64,000 bases of DNA from Alphaproteobacteria bacterium (GCA_021774335.1 JAJFJD010000043.1:124001-188000), one strand, 5' to 3'; shown: positions 1-8,708, numbered from the stretch's first letter. Notes: generated by a model not told the origin, from the letters alone. Numbers and translations are program-made.

Positions 1-1
1 T

Positions 2-808
2 CAGGCAAGCTTTTTCCTGATCGGCGGCGCCTTCAATCCGGTGATCTCAAGCCCCAGCGGCGGGCGCAATCGAATCGTCCGGCCCTGGTCCGCATTCGCA
101 GCGCCGATGCAATGGCCCCTGACCCAACCGATCCTGTTGTTCCGCTACGATTCGCCGAGCATCGGCGGCGTGACCTTCTCCGCCGCCAAGGCACAGGGGG
201 ATATCTTCGATGTCGGCGTCCGGTATAAAGGCGACGTATCCCGCTTCGCCGTCGACGCCTCGTTCGCCTTTCACAAGAACCAGGAACCGGATTACGACAG
301 CGCGCGGATCGGCTTTCCGGAATTCGAGGAAGCGTTCGTCGGCGGGATCGGTCTGCGCGACCGGCCGACCGGGTTGTTCGGCGTCGTTGGTGCCAACTAC
401 CGGATGTTCGACGGATCGAATACAAACGACTTCGACGGCGACGGCGCCCGGCGACCCGACGATTTCGGACTGTGGGGACAGGTCGGCCTGCGGCGCAATC
501 TGTTCGGGATCGGCGACACCGTGGTCTATGGCGTCGTGGGCTATGGCCACGACCGCGGCGAAGGACGGTTCGTTCCGGGTACCGCCGGGAGCCGCTGGCT
601 CGAGACGCGTGTCGTAATGGCGGGCGTGAACGTCATCCAAGAGATCGACGCCGCCAAGAAACTCGGCACCCGGCTGGAACTCTATGCGGGATACCGGCAA
701 TGGCGCGGTGACTTCCTGCGCACCACCTCCGCCGCCGATCCGACGCCCTTTCGCGAGGACGCCGATCCGCTGCATTTGATCACCAGCGGGTTCCGGCTGC
801 GGTTCTAG
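2..808 (+). CDS. Outer-membrane porin, C-terminal part (cut by window start)
   Basis: The reading frame is open from base 2, so the true start lies before the window; the GTG at 41 is only the first internal start-like codon. About 268 residues are visible. They show alternating hydrophobic/polar strands rich in Gly, Tyr, Phe and Arg (for example GVRYKGDVSRFAVDASFAF), as in Gram-negative trimeric porins of alphaproteobacteria. The chain ends in ...SGFRLRF; a C-terminal Phe is the usual beta-barrel assembly signal. It would form a diffusion channel in the outer membrane. The substrate cannot be told. It converges on the hydrolase gene 9 bases downstream, with no clear terminator between them. 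Confidence 0.75.
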   Translation, partial: QASFFLIGGAFNPVISSPSGGRNRIVRPWSAFAAPMQWPLTQPILLFRYDSPSIGGVTFSAAKAQGDIFDVGVRYKGDVSRFAVDASFAFHKNQEPDYDSARIGFPEFEEAFVGGIGLRDRPTGLFGVVGANYRMFDGSNTNDFDGDGARRPDDFGLWGQVGLRRNLFGIGDTVVYGVVGYGHDRGEGRFVPGTAGSRWLETRVVMAGVNVIQEIDAAKKLGTRLELYAGYRQWRGDFLRTTSAADPTPFREDADPLHLITSGFRLRF

Positions 809-817
809 CCGAGACTC

Positions 818-1756
818 TTACTCCGGCGGTTCGACACCGACCTGACTGGTGATGCGGTCGTAATACTGAATCCGGCGGTGGTTCGCGAAATTGAACATGT
901 TGTCCTTGCCGTGGGCGCAGAGGTCCAGGTCGCAGTCGTGGATCAGTAATTCATCCTCGGTGGAATCCGCCTGCGCCACGATCTGCCCGTTCGGGTTGAC
1001 GATCACGCTCGACCCGATCAGCCCTGCGCCATCTTCCACCCCGGCCTTGGCAACGCTGACCACCCAGGTCGAATTCTGATAGGCCCCCGCCTGCGCCGCC
1101 AAATTGCTGTGAAAGGCCCGCAGCTCGGAGCTTTCCTCGCCGCCGTTCGGGTCGTGCGCCGCCGAGTTGTAGCCGATCATCACAAGCTCAACGCCCTGCA
1201 ACCCCATCACCCGAAATGTCTCGGGCCAGCGGCGGTCGTTGCAGATCGCCATGCCGAGGATGCCGCCCAAGCCCTTGAACACCGGAAAACCGAGATTGCC
1301 GTAATCGAAATAGCGCTTCTCAAGCTGTTGCCATTTCAGTGCCGGGCGCAGTTCTTCCGATCCCGGCAGGTGGACCTTGCGATACTTGCCGATGATCTTG
1401 CCGTCGGGACCAACCAGGATCGCCGTGTTGTAGTGCCGGGTCTCGCCGTCTTCCTCGGTCAGTTCCGCATACCCGAGATAGAATCCCATGCCGAGGCGCA
1501 CCGCCTCGTCGAAGAGCGGCTGCGTGTCTGCGTTCGGCATCTCGCGTTCGAAATTTCGGTCGATTTCGGCCTGATCTTCCATATACCAGCGCGGGAAGAA
1601 GGTGGTCAGCGCCAGTTCGGGAAAGACGATGAACTGCGCACCGCGATCATGGGCGGCGCGCATCAGGTCGATCATACGTTTGACGGTCTGCTCCCGCGTG
1701 TGATTGCGCGAGATCGGGCCGAGCTGGCCCGCGGCGACACGAACGATTCGGGACAT
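818..1756 (-). CDS. Carbon-nitrogen hydrolase, N-carbamoyl-D-amino-acid hydrolase type
   Basis: This nitrilase-superfamily protein of 312 residues has the Glu-Lys-Cys triad at E47 (VFPELAL), K127 (KYRKVHLPG) and C172 (MAICNDRRWPE). These are the same positions known for Agrobacterium N-carbamoyl-D-amino-acid amidohydrolase, and the length (about 304) also fits. The enzyme would hydrolyse N-carbamoyl amino acids to the amino acid, CO2 and ammonia in the cytoplasm. The start has a good upstream GGAGAG. It is transcribed divergently from the ThDP enzyme gene, and a PuuE-type deacetylase lies 3 kb away, so a hydantoin or ureide pathway is plausible. A beta-ureidopropionase-like activity is an alternative; the exact substrate is inference. 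Confidence 0.85.
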   Translation of the reverse strand: MSRIVRVAAGQLGPISRNHTREQTVKRMIDLMRAAHDRGAQFIVFPELALTTFFPRWYMEDQAEIDRNFEREMPNADTQPLFDEAVRLGMGFYLGYAELTEEDGETRHYNTAILVGPDGKIIGKYRKVHLPGSEELRPALKWQQLEKRYFDYGNLGFPVFKGLGGILGMAICNDRRWPETFRVMGLQGVELVMIGYNSAAHDPNGGEESSELRAFHSNLAAQAGAYQNSTWVVSVAKAGVEDGAGLIGSSVIVNPNGQIVAQADSTEDELLIHDCDLDLCAHGKDNMFNFANHRRIQYYDRITSQVGVEPPE

Positions 1757-1884
1757 GTTGGGGTTCTCTCCTGCGTGAAAATTCTCCGGCGGTCCATCCT
1801 ATACCAAACATGCCGAATTACGCCCGTTTCCGCATTCGTGATAGAAAGGATGAAAGCCAACAAATAACCATACGGGAGCGCCCC

Positions 1885-3519
1885 ATGGCGGAAATGACCG
1901 GCGGCCAAGCGATCGTCCGCACCCTCGTCAATCACGGCATCGACACCATCTTCGGACTGCCCGGCGTGCAGCTCGACAATACGTTCGACGCGCTGTACGA
2001 GGCTCGCAATCAGATCCGCACGATCCATACGCGCCACGAACAGGGTGCTGCCTATATGGCGCTCGGTTACGCGCAGGCCAGCGGCAAGGTCGGCGCCTGC
2101 ATCGTCGGCCCCGGTCCCGGCCTGTTGAACACGGGCGCCGCGCTTTGCACCGCCGATGGCTCCAACGTGCCGGTAATCTGCATCGCCGGGCAGATCCCGT
2201 CGCACCAGATCGGCGTCGGCATCGGCGCGACGCATGAAATTCGCGATCAGACCAATGCGATGCGCGGCGTCGTGAAATGGGTCGGCCGCGCAGAGAACCC
2301 GGCCGACACGCCTGCCGTCATGGAAACAGCATTCGCCGAGATGCTCGGCACGCGCCAGCAACCCGTGGTCTTCGAGATGGCGCCCGACGTGATGGGCAAG
2401 GCCGAAGACGTCGCGCTGTTGGACCCCACGGATTACGACGCGGCGCCCGAGCCAGACGAAGACCTGCTCGAAACCGCGGCGGAAATGCTGGGCAAGGCGA
2501 AGAAACCGATGATCTTCGTCGGCAGCGGCGTGTTCGGCGCGGAAGCCGAACTGCAGGCCGTCGCCGAAGCATTGGAAGCCCCGGTCGTCATGAGCCGGAC
2601 GGGCCGCGGCGCGCTGACCGACCGCCACCATCTGGCGCAGACCATGATCGCAGGACAATCGATCTGGGAAGATGCCGATGTCGCCTTGGTGGTCGGTACG
2701 CGCTTCTCGTCGCCCGGCCTCGCCTGGGGCCGCGAGAAGGAGGTCAAGCTGATCCGCATCGATGTCGACCCCCGGCAGGCCAAGCTGCCGCGCGAGGCCG
2801 ACGTCACCGTCATTTCCAGCGCCAAGAAGGCGTTGCCGGTCCTGACCGACAAGATCCGCCGCCACAACACATCCCGCGAATCCCGCGAGAGCGAACTGAA
2901 CGCGGTCAAGGCGGACACAATCGCGAAACTGGAAGGCCTGCATCCACAATACGGCTTCGGCAAAGTGATCCGCGACGCGCTGCCGGAAGACGGCATCCTC
3001 GTCACCGACGTGACGCAGATGGCGACCTTCATGCAGAACTGGTGCCCGGTCTATCAGCCACGAACGCTGATCACGCCCGGCTATCAGGCGACGCTCGGGT
3101 ATGGCTTCGCGACGGCGCTCGGCGCGAAGGTGGCGATGCCGGACAAGAAGGTGATCTGCATTTCCGGCGACGGCGGCTTCATGTTCAACGTGCAGGAACT
3201 GTCGTCGGCGGTCGCGCATGGCATCGATCTGGTGACAATCGTCTTTGCCGACGCGGCCTACGGCAACGTCAAGCGCTTCCAGAAGGAAGGCTATGGCGGA
3301 CGCCACATCGCGGTCGACCTGCACAACCCGGACTTCGCCAAGATGGCCGAGACCTACGGCGCGCGCGGCATCCACGCCGACGGACCGGAGGAACTTGCCG
3401 CCGCGCTCAAGGAATCGCTCAACGCCAAGGGCCCGACGCTGATCGAAGTGCCCATCGGCGAGGTGCCGAACACCTGGTCGCTGGTCAAACGCCCGTCATC
3501 GGCCGGCACGAAGACATAA
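1885..3519 (+). CDS. Thiamine-diphosphate-dependent enzyme, acetolactate-synthase-like
   Basis: A 544-residue protein with the three-domain layout of the acetohydroxyacid synthase/benzoylformate decarboxylase family. The N-terminal Pyr domain carries the catalytic Glu (RHEQGAAYMA, E52). A central domain follows, then a C-terminal PP domain with the ThDP/Mg motif GDGGFMFN near residue 429. The usual Asn-Asn that closes this motif reads Ala-Asp (FADAAYGN), a small oddity. The start at 1885 is preferred over the upstream in-frame ATG at 1810 because CGGGAG lies just before it and homologues begin this way. It is the first gene of a rightward run with the oxidoreductase and deacetylase genes. It could be a decarboxylase or carboligase; the substrate is unknown. 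Confidence 0.85.
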   Translation: MAEMTGGQAIVRTLVNHGIDTIFGLPGVQLDNTFDALYEARNQIRTIHTRHEQGAAYMALGYAQASGKVGACIVGPGPGLLNTGAALCTADGSNVPVICIAGQIPSHQIGVGIGATHEIRDQTNAMRGVVKWVGRAENPADTPAVMETAFAEMLGTRQQPVVFEMAPDVMGKAEDVALLDPTDYDAAPEPDEDLLETAAEMLGKAKKPMIFVGSGVFGAEAELQAVAEALEAPVVMSRTGRGALTDRHHLAQTMIAGQSIWEDADVALVVGTRFSSPGLAWGREKEVKLIRIDVDPRQAKLPREADVTVISSAKKALPVLTDKIRRHNTSRESRESELNAVKADTIAKLEGLHPQYGFGKVIRDALPEDGILVTDVTQMATFMQNWCPVYQPRTLITPGYQATLGYGFATALGAKVAMPDKKVICISGDGGFMFNVQELSSAVAHGIDLVTIVFADAAYGNVKRFQKEGYGGRHIAVDLHNPDFAKMAETYGARGIHADGPEELAAALKESLNAKGPTLIEVPIGEVPNTWSLVKRPSSAGTKT

Positions 3520-3538
3520 ATCGACAGGAGCCCAAGCC

Positions 3539-4510
3539 ATGCCGCACGCAATCCGCATCCATGAATACGGCGGTCCCGAGGTCATGCGATGGGAGGAAGT
3601 TCCCACCGAGGAGCCCGGCCCCGGTGAGGCGCGGCTCGCGCAAACCGCAATCGGCCTGAACTATATCGAGACCCGGCAGCGAAGCGGTGTCTACAAGGTA
3701 CCGCTCCCCGGCAGCATCGGCATGGAGGCCTGCGGAGTCGTCGAAGCGGTCGGCGACGGCGTGACTGTGGTCAAGCCCGGCGACCGCGTCGCCTACGCGA
3801 TGGGCGCGCCGGGGGCGTATACCGAATCCCGGATCATGCCGGCGGAACGCCTCATCCCGGTTCCCGATTGGATCACCGACGAGCAAGCCGCCGCGATGAT
3901 GCTGAAAGGATTGACCGCCTGCTACCTGACGGCACGGACCTTCAAGGTCCAAAAAAGACAGACGGTGTTGTTCCATGCCGCCGCCGGCGGGGTCGGCTTG
4001 ATCATTTGCCAATTGCTGCGCGAATTGGGCGCCACGGTGATCGGCACCGTGAGCACCGACGAAAAAGCGGCACTCGCAAAAGAGCATGGATGCACGCATC
4101 CCATCATTTACACCCGCGAGGATTTCGCCAAACGGGTCCAGGAGATTACGAACGGCGAAGGCGTGTCCGTCGTGTATGACGCGGTCGGTAAGACGACGTT
4201 CGAAGGGTCCATGGCCTCGCTGGCGCCGTTCGGCATGTTCGTGTCCTTCGGCGCGTCCTCCGGCGCAATCCCACCAATCGACATCGGGATGCTGCAGAAC
4301 GGCGGCTCGCTCTACGCCACGCGCCCGACCCTCGCCACGCACACGGCTAAACGCGAGGATATGTTGTCGCTGGCCGACAATCTGTTCGATGCGGTGAAAC
4401 GCGGCATCAAAATCGAAATCAATCAACAATTCGCGTTGAAGGACGCGGCCGAGGCCCATCGCGCCCTGGAAGCGCGGGAGACCACCGGCTGCACCGTGTT
4501 GACGGTCTGA
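3539..4510 (+). CDS. NADPH:quinone oxidoreductase family (zinc-independent MDR)
   Basis: This 323-residue medium-chain reductase has the quinone oxidoreductase pattern. There is an N-terminal GroES-like fold with no zinc ligands, and a Rossmann motif AAAGGVG at residues 147-153. It would reduce quinones or enones with NADPH in the cytoplasm. A ribosome binding site (ACAGGAG) precedes the ATG. It begins 19 bases after the ThDP enzyme and ends 6 bases before the deacetylase, so the three are very probably one transcript. The family call is firm; the physiological substrate is not visible from sequence. Confidence 0.9.
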   Translation: MPHAIRIHEYGGPEVMRWEEVPTEEPGPGEARLAQTAIGLNYIETRQRSGVYKVPLPGSIGMEACGVVEAVGDGVTVVKPGDRVAYAMGAPGAYTESRIMPAERLIPVPDWITDEQAAAMMLKGLTACYLTARTFKVQKRQTVLFHAAAGGVGLIICQLLRELGATVIGTVSTDEKAALAKEHGCTHPIIYTREDFAKRVQEITNGEGVSVVYDAVGKTTFEGSMASLAPFGMFVSFGASSGAIPPIDIGMLQNGGSLYATRPTLATHTAKREDMLSLADNLFDAVKRGIKIEINQQFALKDAAEAHRALEARETTGCTVLTV

Positions 4511-4516
4511 CGCGGT

Positions 4517-5428
4517 ATGACCCGGGACCTCATCGGATATGGGCGCGACCGGCCAACGATCGAATGGCCGAACGGGGCCGCGGTCGCGGTGTCGATCGTC
4601 GTCAATTTCGAGGAAGGCGCGGAATTCTCGATCGAACAGGGCGATCCAACCGCCGAGCGCGTCGGCGAGGTGATGAGCGTCGTCCCCGCGGGTGTGCGCG
4701 ACATCGGGATGGAACAGATATTCTCCTACGGCATGCGCGCGGGCCTGTGGCGATTTCTCGATGCGCTGGACCGGCATAACCGGAAGGTCACCTTCTTCAT
4801 GTGCGGCCGCGCAATCGAACGCGTGCCGAGTCTGGCAGCCGAGGTCGTCACCCGCGGACACGAGCCGGCCTGTCATAGCTGGCGCTGGACGACCCACGCG
4901 GAATTCGGCTCGGAAGCCGAGGAGCGCGCCGTCCTCGAACGCTGCATCGCGGTTACCGAAGCGGCGACCGGCGAGCGCCCATATGGCTTCTTCTGCCGCG
5001 GCAGCGAGAGCATCCACACACGAAAACTGCTCTGCGATCTGGGCTTCGAATACAATTCGAACGCCTTCGACGACGACCTGCCATACTACGATCACGACGC
5101 CGGCGCGCAGCCGTTGCTGATCCTGCCGTATTCGCTCGACAGCAATGACATGAAGTTCTTCCACCCGAACGGTTTCGCGCGTTCGGCGGAGCTCGTCGAC
5201 TATGTCATCGACGCGCTCGACGTGTTGATCGAGGAAGGGCGCCGCGGCGCGCCGAAGCTGCTTAACATCGGACTACACCTGCGCATCACCGGCAGACCCG
5301 GCAGGTTCGCAGCGGTCGAAGCAATCTTGAATCATCTCGATGGATTGGGCGAGCAAATCTGGGTCGCGCCGCGACTTGAGATAGCGCGCTACTTTAAGGC
5401 ACACTATCCACCACTGCCTAAAGTTTGA
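4517..5428 (+). CDS. PuuE-type polysaccharide deacetylase family protein
   Basis: This 303-residue NodB-fold protein starts with the RDLIGYGRDRP motif and keeps NFEEGAE (residues 30-36) and GHEPACHSWRW (114-124). These are hallmarks of the PuuE/allantoinase-like branch rather than of chitin deacetylases. Members described biochemically open the allantoin ring without a metal cofactor. The length matches the family (about 300). It follows the oxidoreductase gene by 6 bases and is the last gene of the run before the TRAP operon. With the carbamoyl hydrolase at 818-1756, it suggests ring opening and decarbamoylation of a cyclic ureide; this pathway link is inference. Confidence 0.82.
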   Translation: MTRDLIGYGRDRPTIEWPNGAAVAVSIVVNFEEGAEFSIEQGDPTAERVGEVMSVVPAGVRDIGMEQIFSYGMRAGLWRFLDALDRHNRKVTFFMCGRAIERVPSLAAEVVTRGHEPACHSWRWTTHAEFGSEAEERAVLERCIAVTEAATGERPYGFFCRGSESIHTRKLLCDLGFEYNSNAFDDDLPYYDHDAGAQPLLILPYSLDSNDMKFFHPNGFARSAELVDYVIDALDVLIEEGRRGAPKLLNIGLHLRITGRPGRFAAVEAILNHLDGLGEQIWVAPRLEIARYFKAHYPPLPKV

Positions 5429-5458
5429 GCAACGAAACGTGCCTGACGAAGGCAACGA

Positions 5459-5490
5459 TTTTTCTAAGTGCCTGCGCCAGCATAGAAAAA
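5459..5490. promoter_or_regulatory. Inverted repeat upstream of dctP, candidate activator site
   Basis: TTTTTCTA (5459-5466) and TAGAAAAA (5483-5490) are perfect 8-base inverted arms with 16 bases between them. The site lies 64-95 bases before the start expected from the sigma-54-like element at 5527, a usual place for an enhancer-binding activator. It could instead help end the upstream transcript, since it begins 31 bases after the deacetylase stop codon. Confidence 0.35.
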
Positions 5491-5526
5491 AAGAATGCGT
5501 GCATAGGGCTAGAGACACATCGCCCG

Positions 5527-5544
5527 CTGGCACGCGCCTTGAAT
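5527..5544 (+). promoter_or_regulatory. Sigma-54-like -24/-12 element for the TRAP operon
   Basis: CTGGCACG-N4-TTGAAT resembles the sigma-54 consensus TGGCAC-N5-TTGC(A/T) with the right spacing. It has one mismatch, A for the conserved C at -12. It would start transcription near 5554, giving a leader of about 130 bases before dctP. DctP-type transporters are classically under sigma-54 control, which supports the idea; the -12 mismatch counts against it. Confidence 0.35.
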
Positions 5545-5560
5545 AAACAGAACTAAGAAC

Positions 5561-5580
5561 CGAGCCGGCAAGACGGCTCG
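5561..5580 (+). promoter_or_regulatory. Leader hairpin before dctP
   Basis: CGAGCCG (5561-5567) pairs perfectly with CGGCTCG (5574-5580) around a 6-base loop. It lies in the presumed 5' leader of the TRAP operon and has no U-run after it, so it is more likely a leader structure than a terminator. Confidence 0.3.
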
Positions 5581-5683
5581 CGTATACGGCCCCGCCGCGC
5601 ATCCCGCGACCATGCACCGAGTCGTTGGAAGCTTGAGCGTCGTGAGCCATTCAACACAGTCCTTGTGTGCAGGGAGAAAAATA

Positions 5684-6742
5684 ATGCCAAGACATTTGAC
5701 GAAATTGGCTTTGGTATCAGCGGTCGCCATTGGCATCAGTGGCGTTAGCGGTATCGCAGCAGCCGACACGCTGCAGCTTCGCGCCAGCGGTCTCGTATCC
5801 ACCCACAAACACCACATCAAACTAGAGAGAGATTTTTACGGCAGCCTGGCGAAGAAGTCTGGCCTCGACGTCGCGGTGAACTACAACCCGTTGGATGTGG
5901 TCGGGATCAACATGCAGGACACATTGCGCTTGGTGAAAAGCGGCGCCTTCGACATCGTCGAGACGACGATAGGATCGGCAGCCCGGGACGATCCCTTCCT
6001 TGAAGGCATCGATCTGATCGGCGTTTCCACGACGATGGACGAACTCCGTGAATCGATCGACGCGTATCGCGACGCATTCTCCAAGCGGGTCGCGGAGAAG
6101 TTCAACGCCAAGACGCTCACACTCTGGCCGTATGGACCGCAGGTCTTTTACTGCAAGGCGGACATCAAGACTCTGAGTGACTTCAAGGGCCTGAAAGTCC
6201 GGTCCTACACGCCATCGATGTCGGCCTTGGTCAAGTATCTCGGCGCGACGCCGGTGACGCTGCAGTTCAAGGAGGTCTATCCGGCGTTGCAGCGCGGCGT
6301 GGCCGACTGCGCCATCACATCGCCCACCTCGGGCAACACCGGCAAATGGCCGGAAGTGACGACCCACTTCTTGCCGCTCGGTATCAGTTGGTCGGTCAAT
6401 GGCCACTTCATGAATCTGGACAAGTGGAACGCGCTGTCTGCGGACCAAAAATCAAAACTGACCGCCGCGTTCAAGGATTTCGAAAAAGGGTTCTGGAATC
6501 TGGCGAAGCAGAACAACGGCTGGGCGATTGCTTGCAATACGGGCGGCGCTGAGTGCAAGAACTACAACAAGTTCAACATGAAACTGGTTTCCCCGTCGGC
6601 GGCGGACCGCGCCACGGTCCAAAAAGCCGCGGTGAAGGAAATCCTACCGAAGTGGAAAAAGACCTGCGACGGCGTCTACGCCGAGTGTTCCAAAATCTGG
6701 GACGCGACGATCGGCAAGGTCCGGAAGATTTCCACCAAATAA
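5684..6742 (+). CDS. dctP: TRAP transporter substrate-binding protein, DctP family
   Basis: A 352-residue periplasmic binding protein. The start at 5684 has a good AGGGAG site and gives a clear signal peptide (hydrophobic 9-25, cleavage after AAA at residue 27). The open frame upstream to 5612 lacks these. The mature part has the DctP pattern, including KGLKVRSYTP, whose Arg normally binds the substrate carboxylate, and the helix-rich C-terminus. It would capture an organic acid or related solute for the DctQ/DctM membrane pair that follows. A strong hairpin separates it from dctQ, consistent with higher expression of the binding protein. The ligand cannot be assigned. Confidence 0.9.
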   Translation: MPRHLTKLALVSAVAIGISGVSGIAAADTLQLRASGLVSTHKHHIKLERDFYGSLAKKSGLDVAVNYNPLDVVGINMQDTLRLVKSGAFDIVETTIGSAARDDPFLEGIDLIGVSTTMDELRESIDAYRDAFSKRVAEKFNAKTLTLWPYGPQVFYCKADIKTLSDFKGLKVRSYTPSMSALVKYLGATPVTLQFKEVYPALQRGVADCAITSPTSGNTGKWPEVTTHFLPLGISWSVNGHFMNLDKWNALSADQKSKLTAAFKDFEKGFWNLAKQNNGWAIACNTGGAECKNYNKFNMKLVSPSAADRATVQKAAVKEILPKWKKTCDGVYAECSKIWDATIGKVRKISTK

Positions 6743-6770
6743 CGATCCCGATCTAAGATAGTCGACGCAA

Positions 6771-6804
6771 CGAACGCCCCGCTCCCGTCGGAGTGGGGCG
6801 TTCG
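6771..6804 (+). promoter_or_regulatory. Intercistronic stem-loop between dctP and dctQ
   Basis: A 15-base-pair stem (6771-6785 with 6790-6804) contains one G-T pair and has a 4-base loop CGTC. There is no U-run. Placed right after the binding-protein gene, it most likely protects the dctP message or attenuates readthrough, giving an excess of binding protein over membrane subunits. Confidence 0.65.
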
Positions 6805-6830
6805 GCGCGGCAAGACCACCGAGGGTTAGC

Positions 6831-7403
6831 ATGGACCGTCTGAGATCAGTACTGCACGGCGTCGCGATCATGGCCGGGTATGCCTTCTTCGCTCTGTCGA
6901 TATTCATCGTTGTCGAAATCCTCGCGCGCAAGCTCTTTAACTATTCCTTCCAAGGTGCTGACGAGATCGGCGGCTACGTGCTGGCGGCGGGCACCGCGGG
7001 TGGGTTTGGTTTCGCCCTCATCCATCGCAGCCACACGCGGATCGATCTGTTGGTGTCGCGGCTGTCCGGCCGGCGCCAGGCGGCTTTCAATCTGTTGGCC
7101 TATGTTTCCCTCGCAGCCTTTGCAACGTTCATGGCGTGGCGCGGCTGCGCGACGCTGCAGCAAAGCATCGAGTTCGGCAGTCTCGCGAGCACACCATTGC
7201 AAACGCCGCTATGGATTCCCCAGAGCCTTTGGGCCGGCGGGTTGGTCCTGTTCGCGGCCGCTGCGCTGATATTGGCCGGGCGCGCCACAGCTGCGTTCTT
7301 CCGTGACGTCGACGCCCTCAACGGCGAATTCGGTCCCATCACGATCCGCGAAGAGGTCGAGGAGCAGGTCCACGACCTCACTGCCCCCCGGCGGGATGCC
7401 TGA
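6831..7403 (+). CDS. dctQ: TRAP transporter small permease, DctQ family
   Basis: A 190-residue membrane protein with four predicted transmembrane helices. The early VEILARKLFNYSFQGADEIGGY stretch contains the E-I-x-R-x-x-F and the G-A-D-E-I motif typical of DctQ. It partners DctM in the inner membrane for sodium-coupled uptake of the DctP-bound ligand. The C-terminal tail is charged and cytoplasmic. It ends 3 bases before dctM, so the two are translationally linked. Family assignment is firm. Confidence 0.9.
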   Translation: MDRLRSVLHGVAIMAGYAFFALSIFIVVEILARKLFNYSFQGADEIGGYVLAAGTAGGFGFALIHRSHTRIDLLVSRLSGRRQAAFNLLAYVSLAAFATFMAWRGCATLQQSIEFGSLASTPLQTPLWIPQSLWAGGLVLFAAAALILAGRATAAFFRDVDALNGEFGPITIREEVEEQVHDLTAPRRDA

Positions 7404-7406
7404 ATC

Positions 7407-8708
7407 ATGATCGACTTCACCGGAGCCGTGATCGGATTCTTCGTGATGCTCGGGCTGATGTTCTGCGGCATCCATATCGCCACGACGATGCTGACGATCA
7501 GCGTGATCGGCGCGGCGATCTACCTCGGCCCGGCGACCATCATGGCTTTCGGCACGAATCTCTGGGCCGTGATGAACGACTTCCTGCTGACCGCAATCCC
7601 CTTGTTCGTGCTGCTGGGCGAATTGTTGCTGCGAAGCGGCATCACCAAACGCATGTATGACGGGCTGGCGGACTGGTTAAGCGTCCTGCCGGGTGGCCTG
7701 CTGCACACCAATATCGGTGCTTGCGGCCTTTTCGCCGCCGTTTCCGGCTCGTCGGTGGCGACGGCCGCGACGATCGGCACTGTGGCGCTCCCGGAATTCA
7801 AGAACCGCCAATACAACGAGCGCCTCGTCCTCGGCACGATCGCCGCAGGCGCCACCCTCGGTATCTTGATCCCGCCGAGCGTGAACCTGATCATCTACGG
7901 CGCCTTGACGAACACATCGATCGGCCAGCTCTTCGTCGCCGGGATCGTACCTGGCCTGCTGTTGCTCAGCCTGTTCATGATGATCGTCGTGGTCGCCTGT
8001 GTGCTGCACCCGGCTTTCGCCGGCAAACGGGAGCCGCGCGCGCCACTGCGCGACCGCTTGCACCGGCTCCGCGCCCTGATACCGCCGCTCGCGATCTTCG
8101 CCGTGGTCATGGGCGGCATCTATTTCGGTTGGGCGACCCCGACCGAGGCCGCGGCCATCGGCGTCGTCATGGCTGCGCTGCTCGTCGCCGCCAACGGCAA
8201 GCTGACGATATCGACGCTGCACGAGGCATTCGCCTCGACGGTGAAGACGACCGCGTTGATCCTGCTGATCATCGTGGCCGCCTTCTATCTCAACTTCATC
8301 GTCGGTATCCTCGGCGTGCCACAGGCGATGACCAACTTCGTCGCCCAAGTCGGCGTCGATGCGATGACCACGATCTGGCTGCTCGTGCTTTTCTACCTGA
8401 TCCTCGGGTGCTTTCTTGAGACGCTGTCGATGATGGTGGGGACCATCCCGGTGGTCTTCCCCATCGTGCTGCATCTCGGGATCGATCCGGTCTGGTTCGG
8501 CATCTTCCTCGTGCTGATGATGGAGATGGCACTGATCACGCCCCCGGTCGGCATGAACCTTTACGTCGTGCAAGGCGTGCGCGGCGGCGGCCCCGTATCG
8601 GACCTGTTCTACGGGGTCACGCCGTTCATCCTGATGCTGTTCCTGCTGGTCTGCATCATCATCGCTTACCCGCCGCTCGTCACCTGGCTGCCCGGGTTGC
8701 TGTACTAA
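7407..8708 (+). CDS. dctM: TRAP transporter large permease, DctM family
   Basis: A 433-residue inner-membrane protein, about the usual 425-430, with around twelve hydrophobic segments. Family motifs include AAVSGSSVATAATIG (near residue 112) and GILIPPSVNLIIYG. It is the transport subunit that moves the substrate with sodium ions. The next gene starts 24 bases on with its own strong ribosome binding site, so it may be part of the same transcript. Confidence 0.92.
   Translation: MIDFTGAVIGFFVMLGLMFCGIHIATTMLTISVIGAAIYLGPATIMAFGTNLWAVMNDFLLTAIPLFVLLGELLLRSGITKRMYDGLADWLSVLPGGLLHTNIGACGLFAAVSGSSVATAATIGTVALPEFKNRQYNERLVLGTIAAGATLGILIPPSVNLIIYGALTNTSIGQLFVAGIVPGLLLLSLFMMIVVVACVLHPAFAGKREPRAPLRDRLHRLRALIPPLAIFAVVMGGIYFGWATPTEAAAIGVVMAALLVAANGKLTISTLHEAFASTVKTTALILLIIVAAFYLNFIVGILGVPQAMTNFVAQVGVDAMTTIWLLVLFYLILGCFLETLSMMVGTIPVVFPIVLHLGIDPVWFGIFLVLMMEMALITPPVGMNLYVVQGVRGGGPVSDLFYGVTPFILMLFLLVCIIIAYPPLVTWLPGLLY

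Noticed and set aside
1672..3375. A 567-residue open frame on the minus strand
   Set aside because: It is the antisense shadow of the ThDP enzyme gene: it is Arg/His/Asp-rich, has no family motif and overlaps two firm genes.
3485..5164. A 559-residue open frame on the minus strand
   Set aside because: It is antisense to the oxidoreductase and PuuE-type genes, both of which have clear motifs; GC-rich DNA keeps the opposite frame open.
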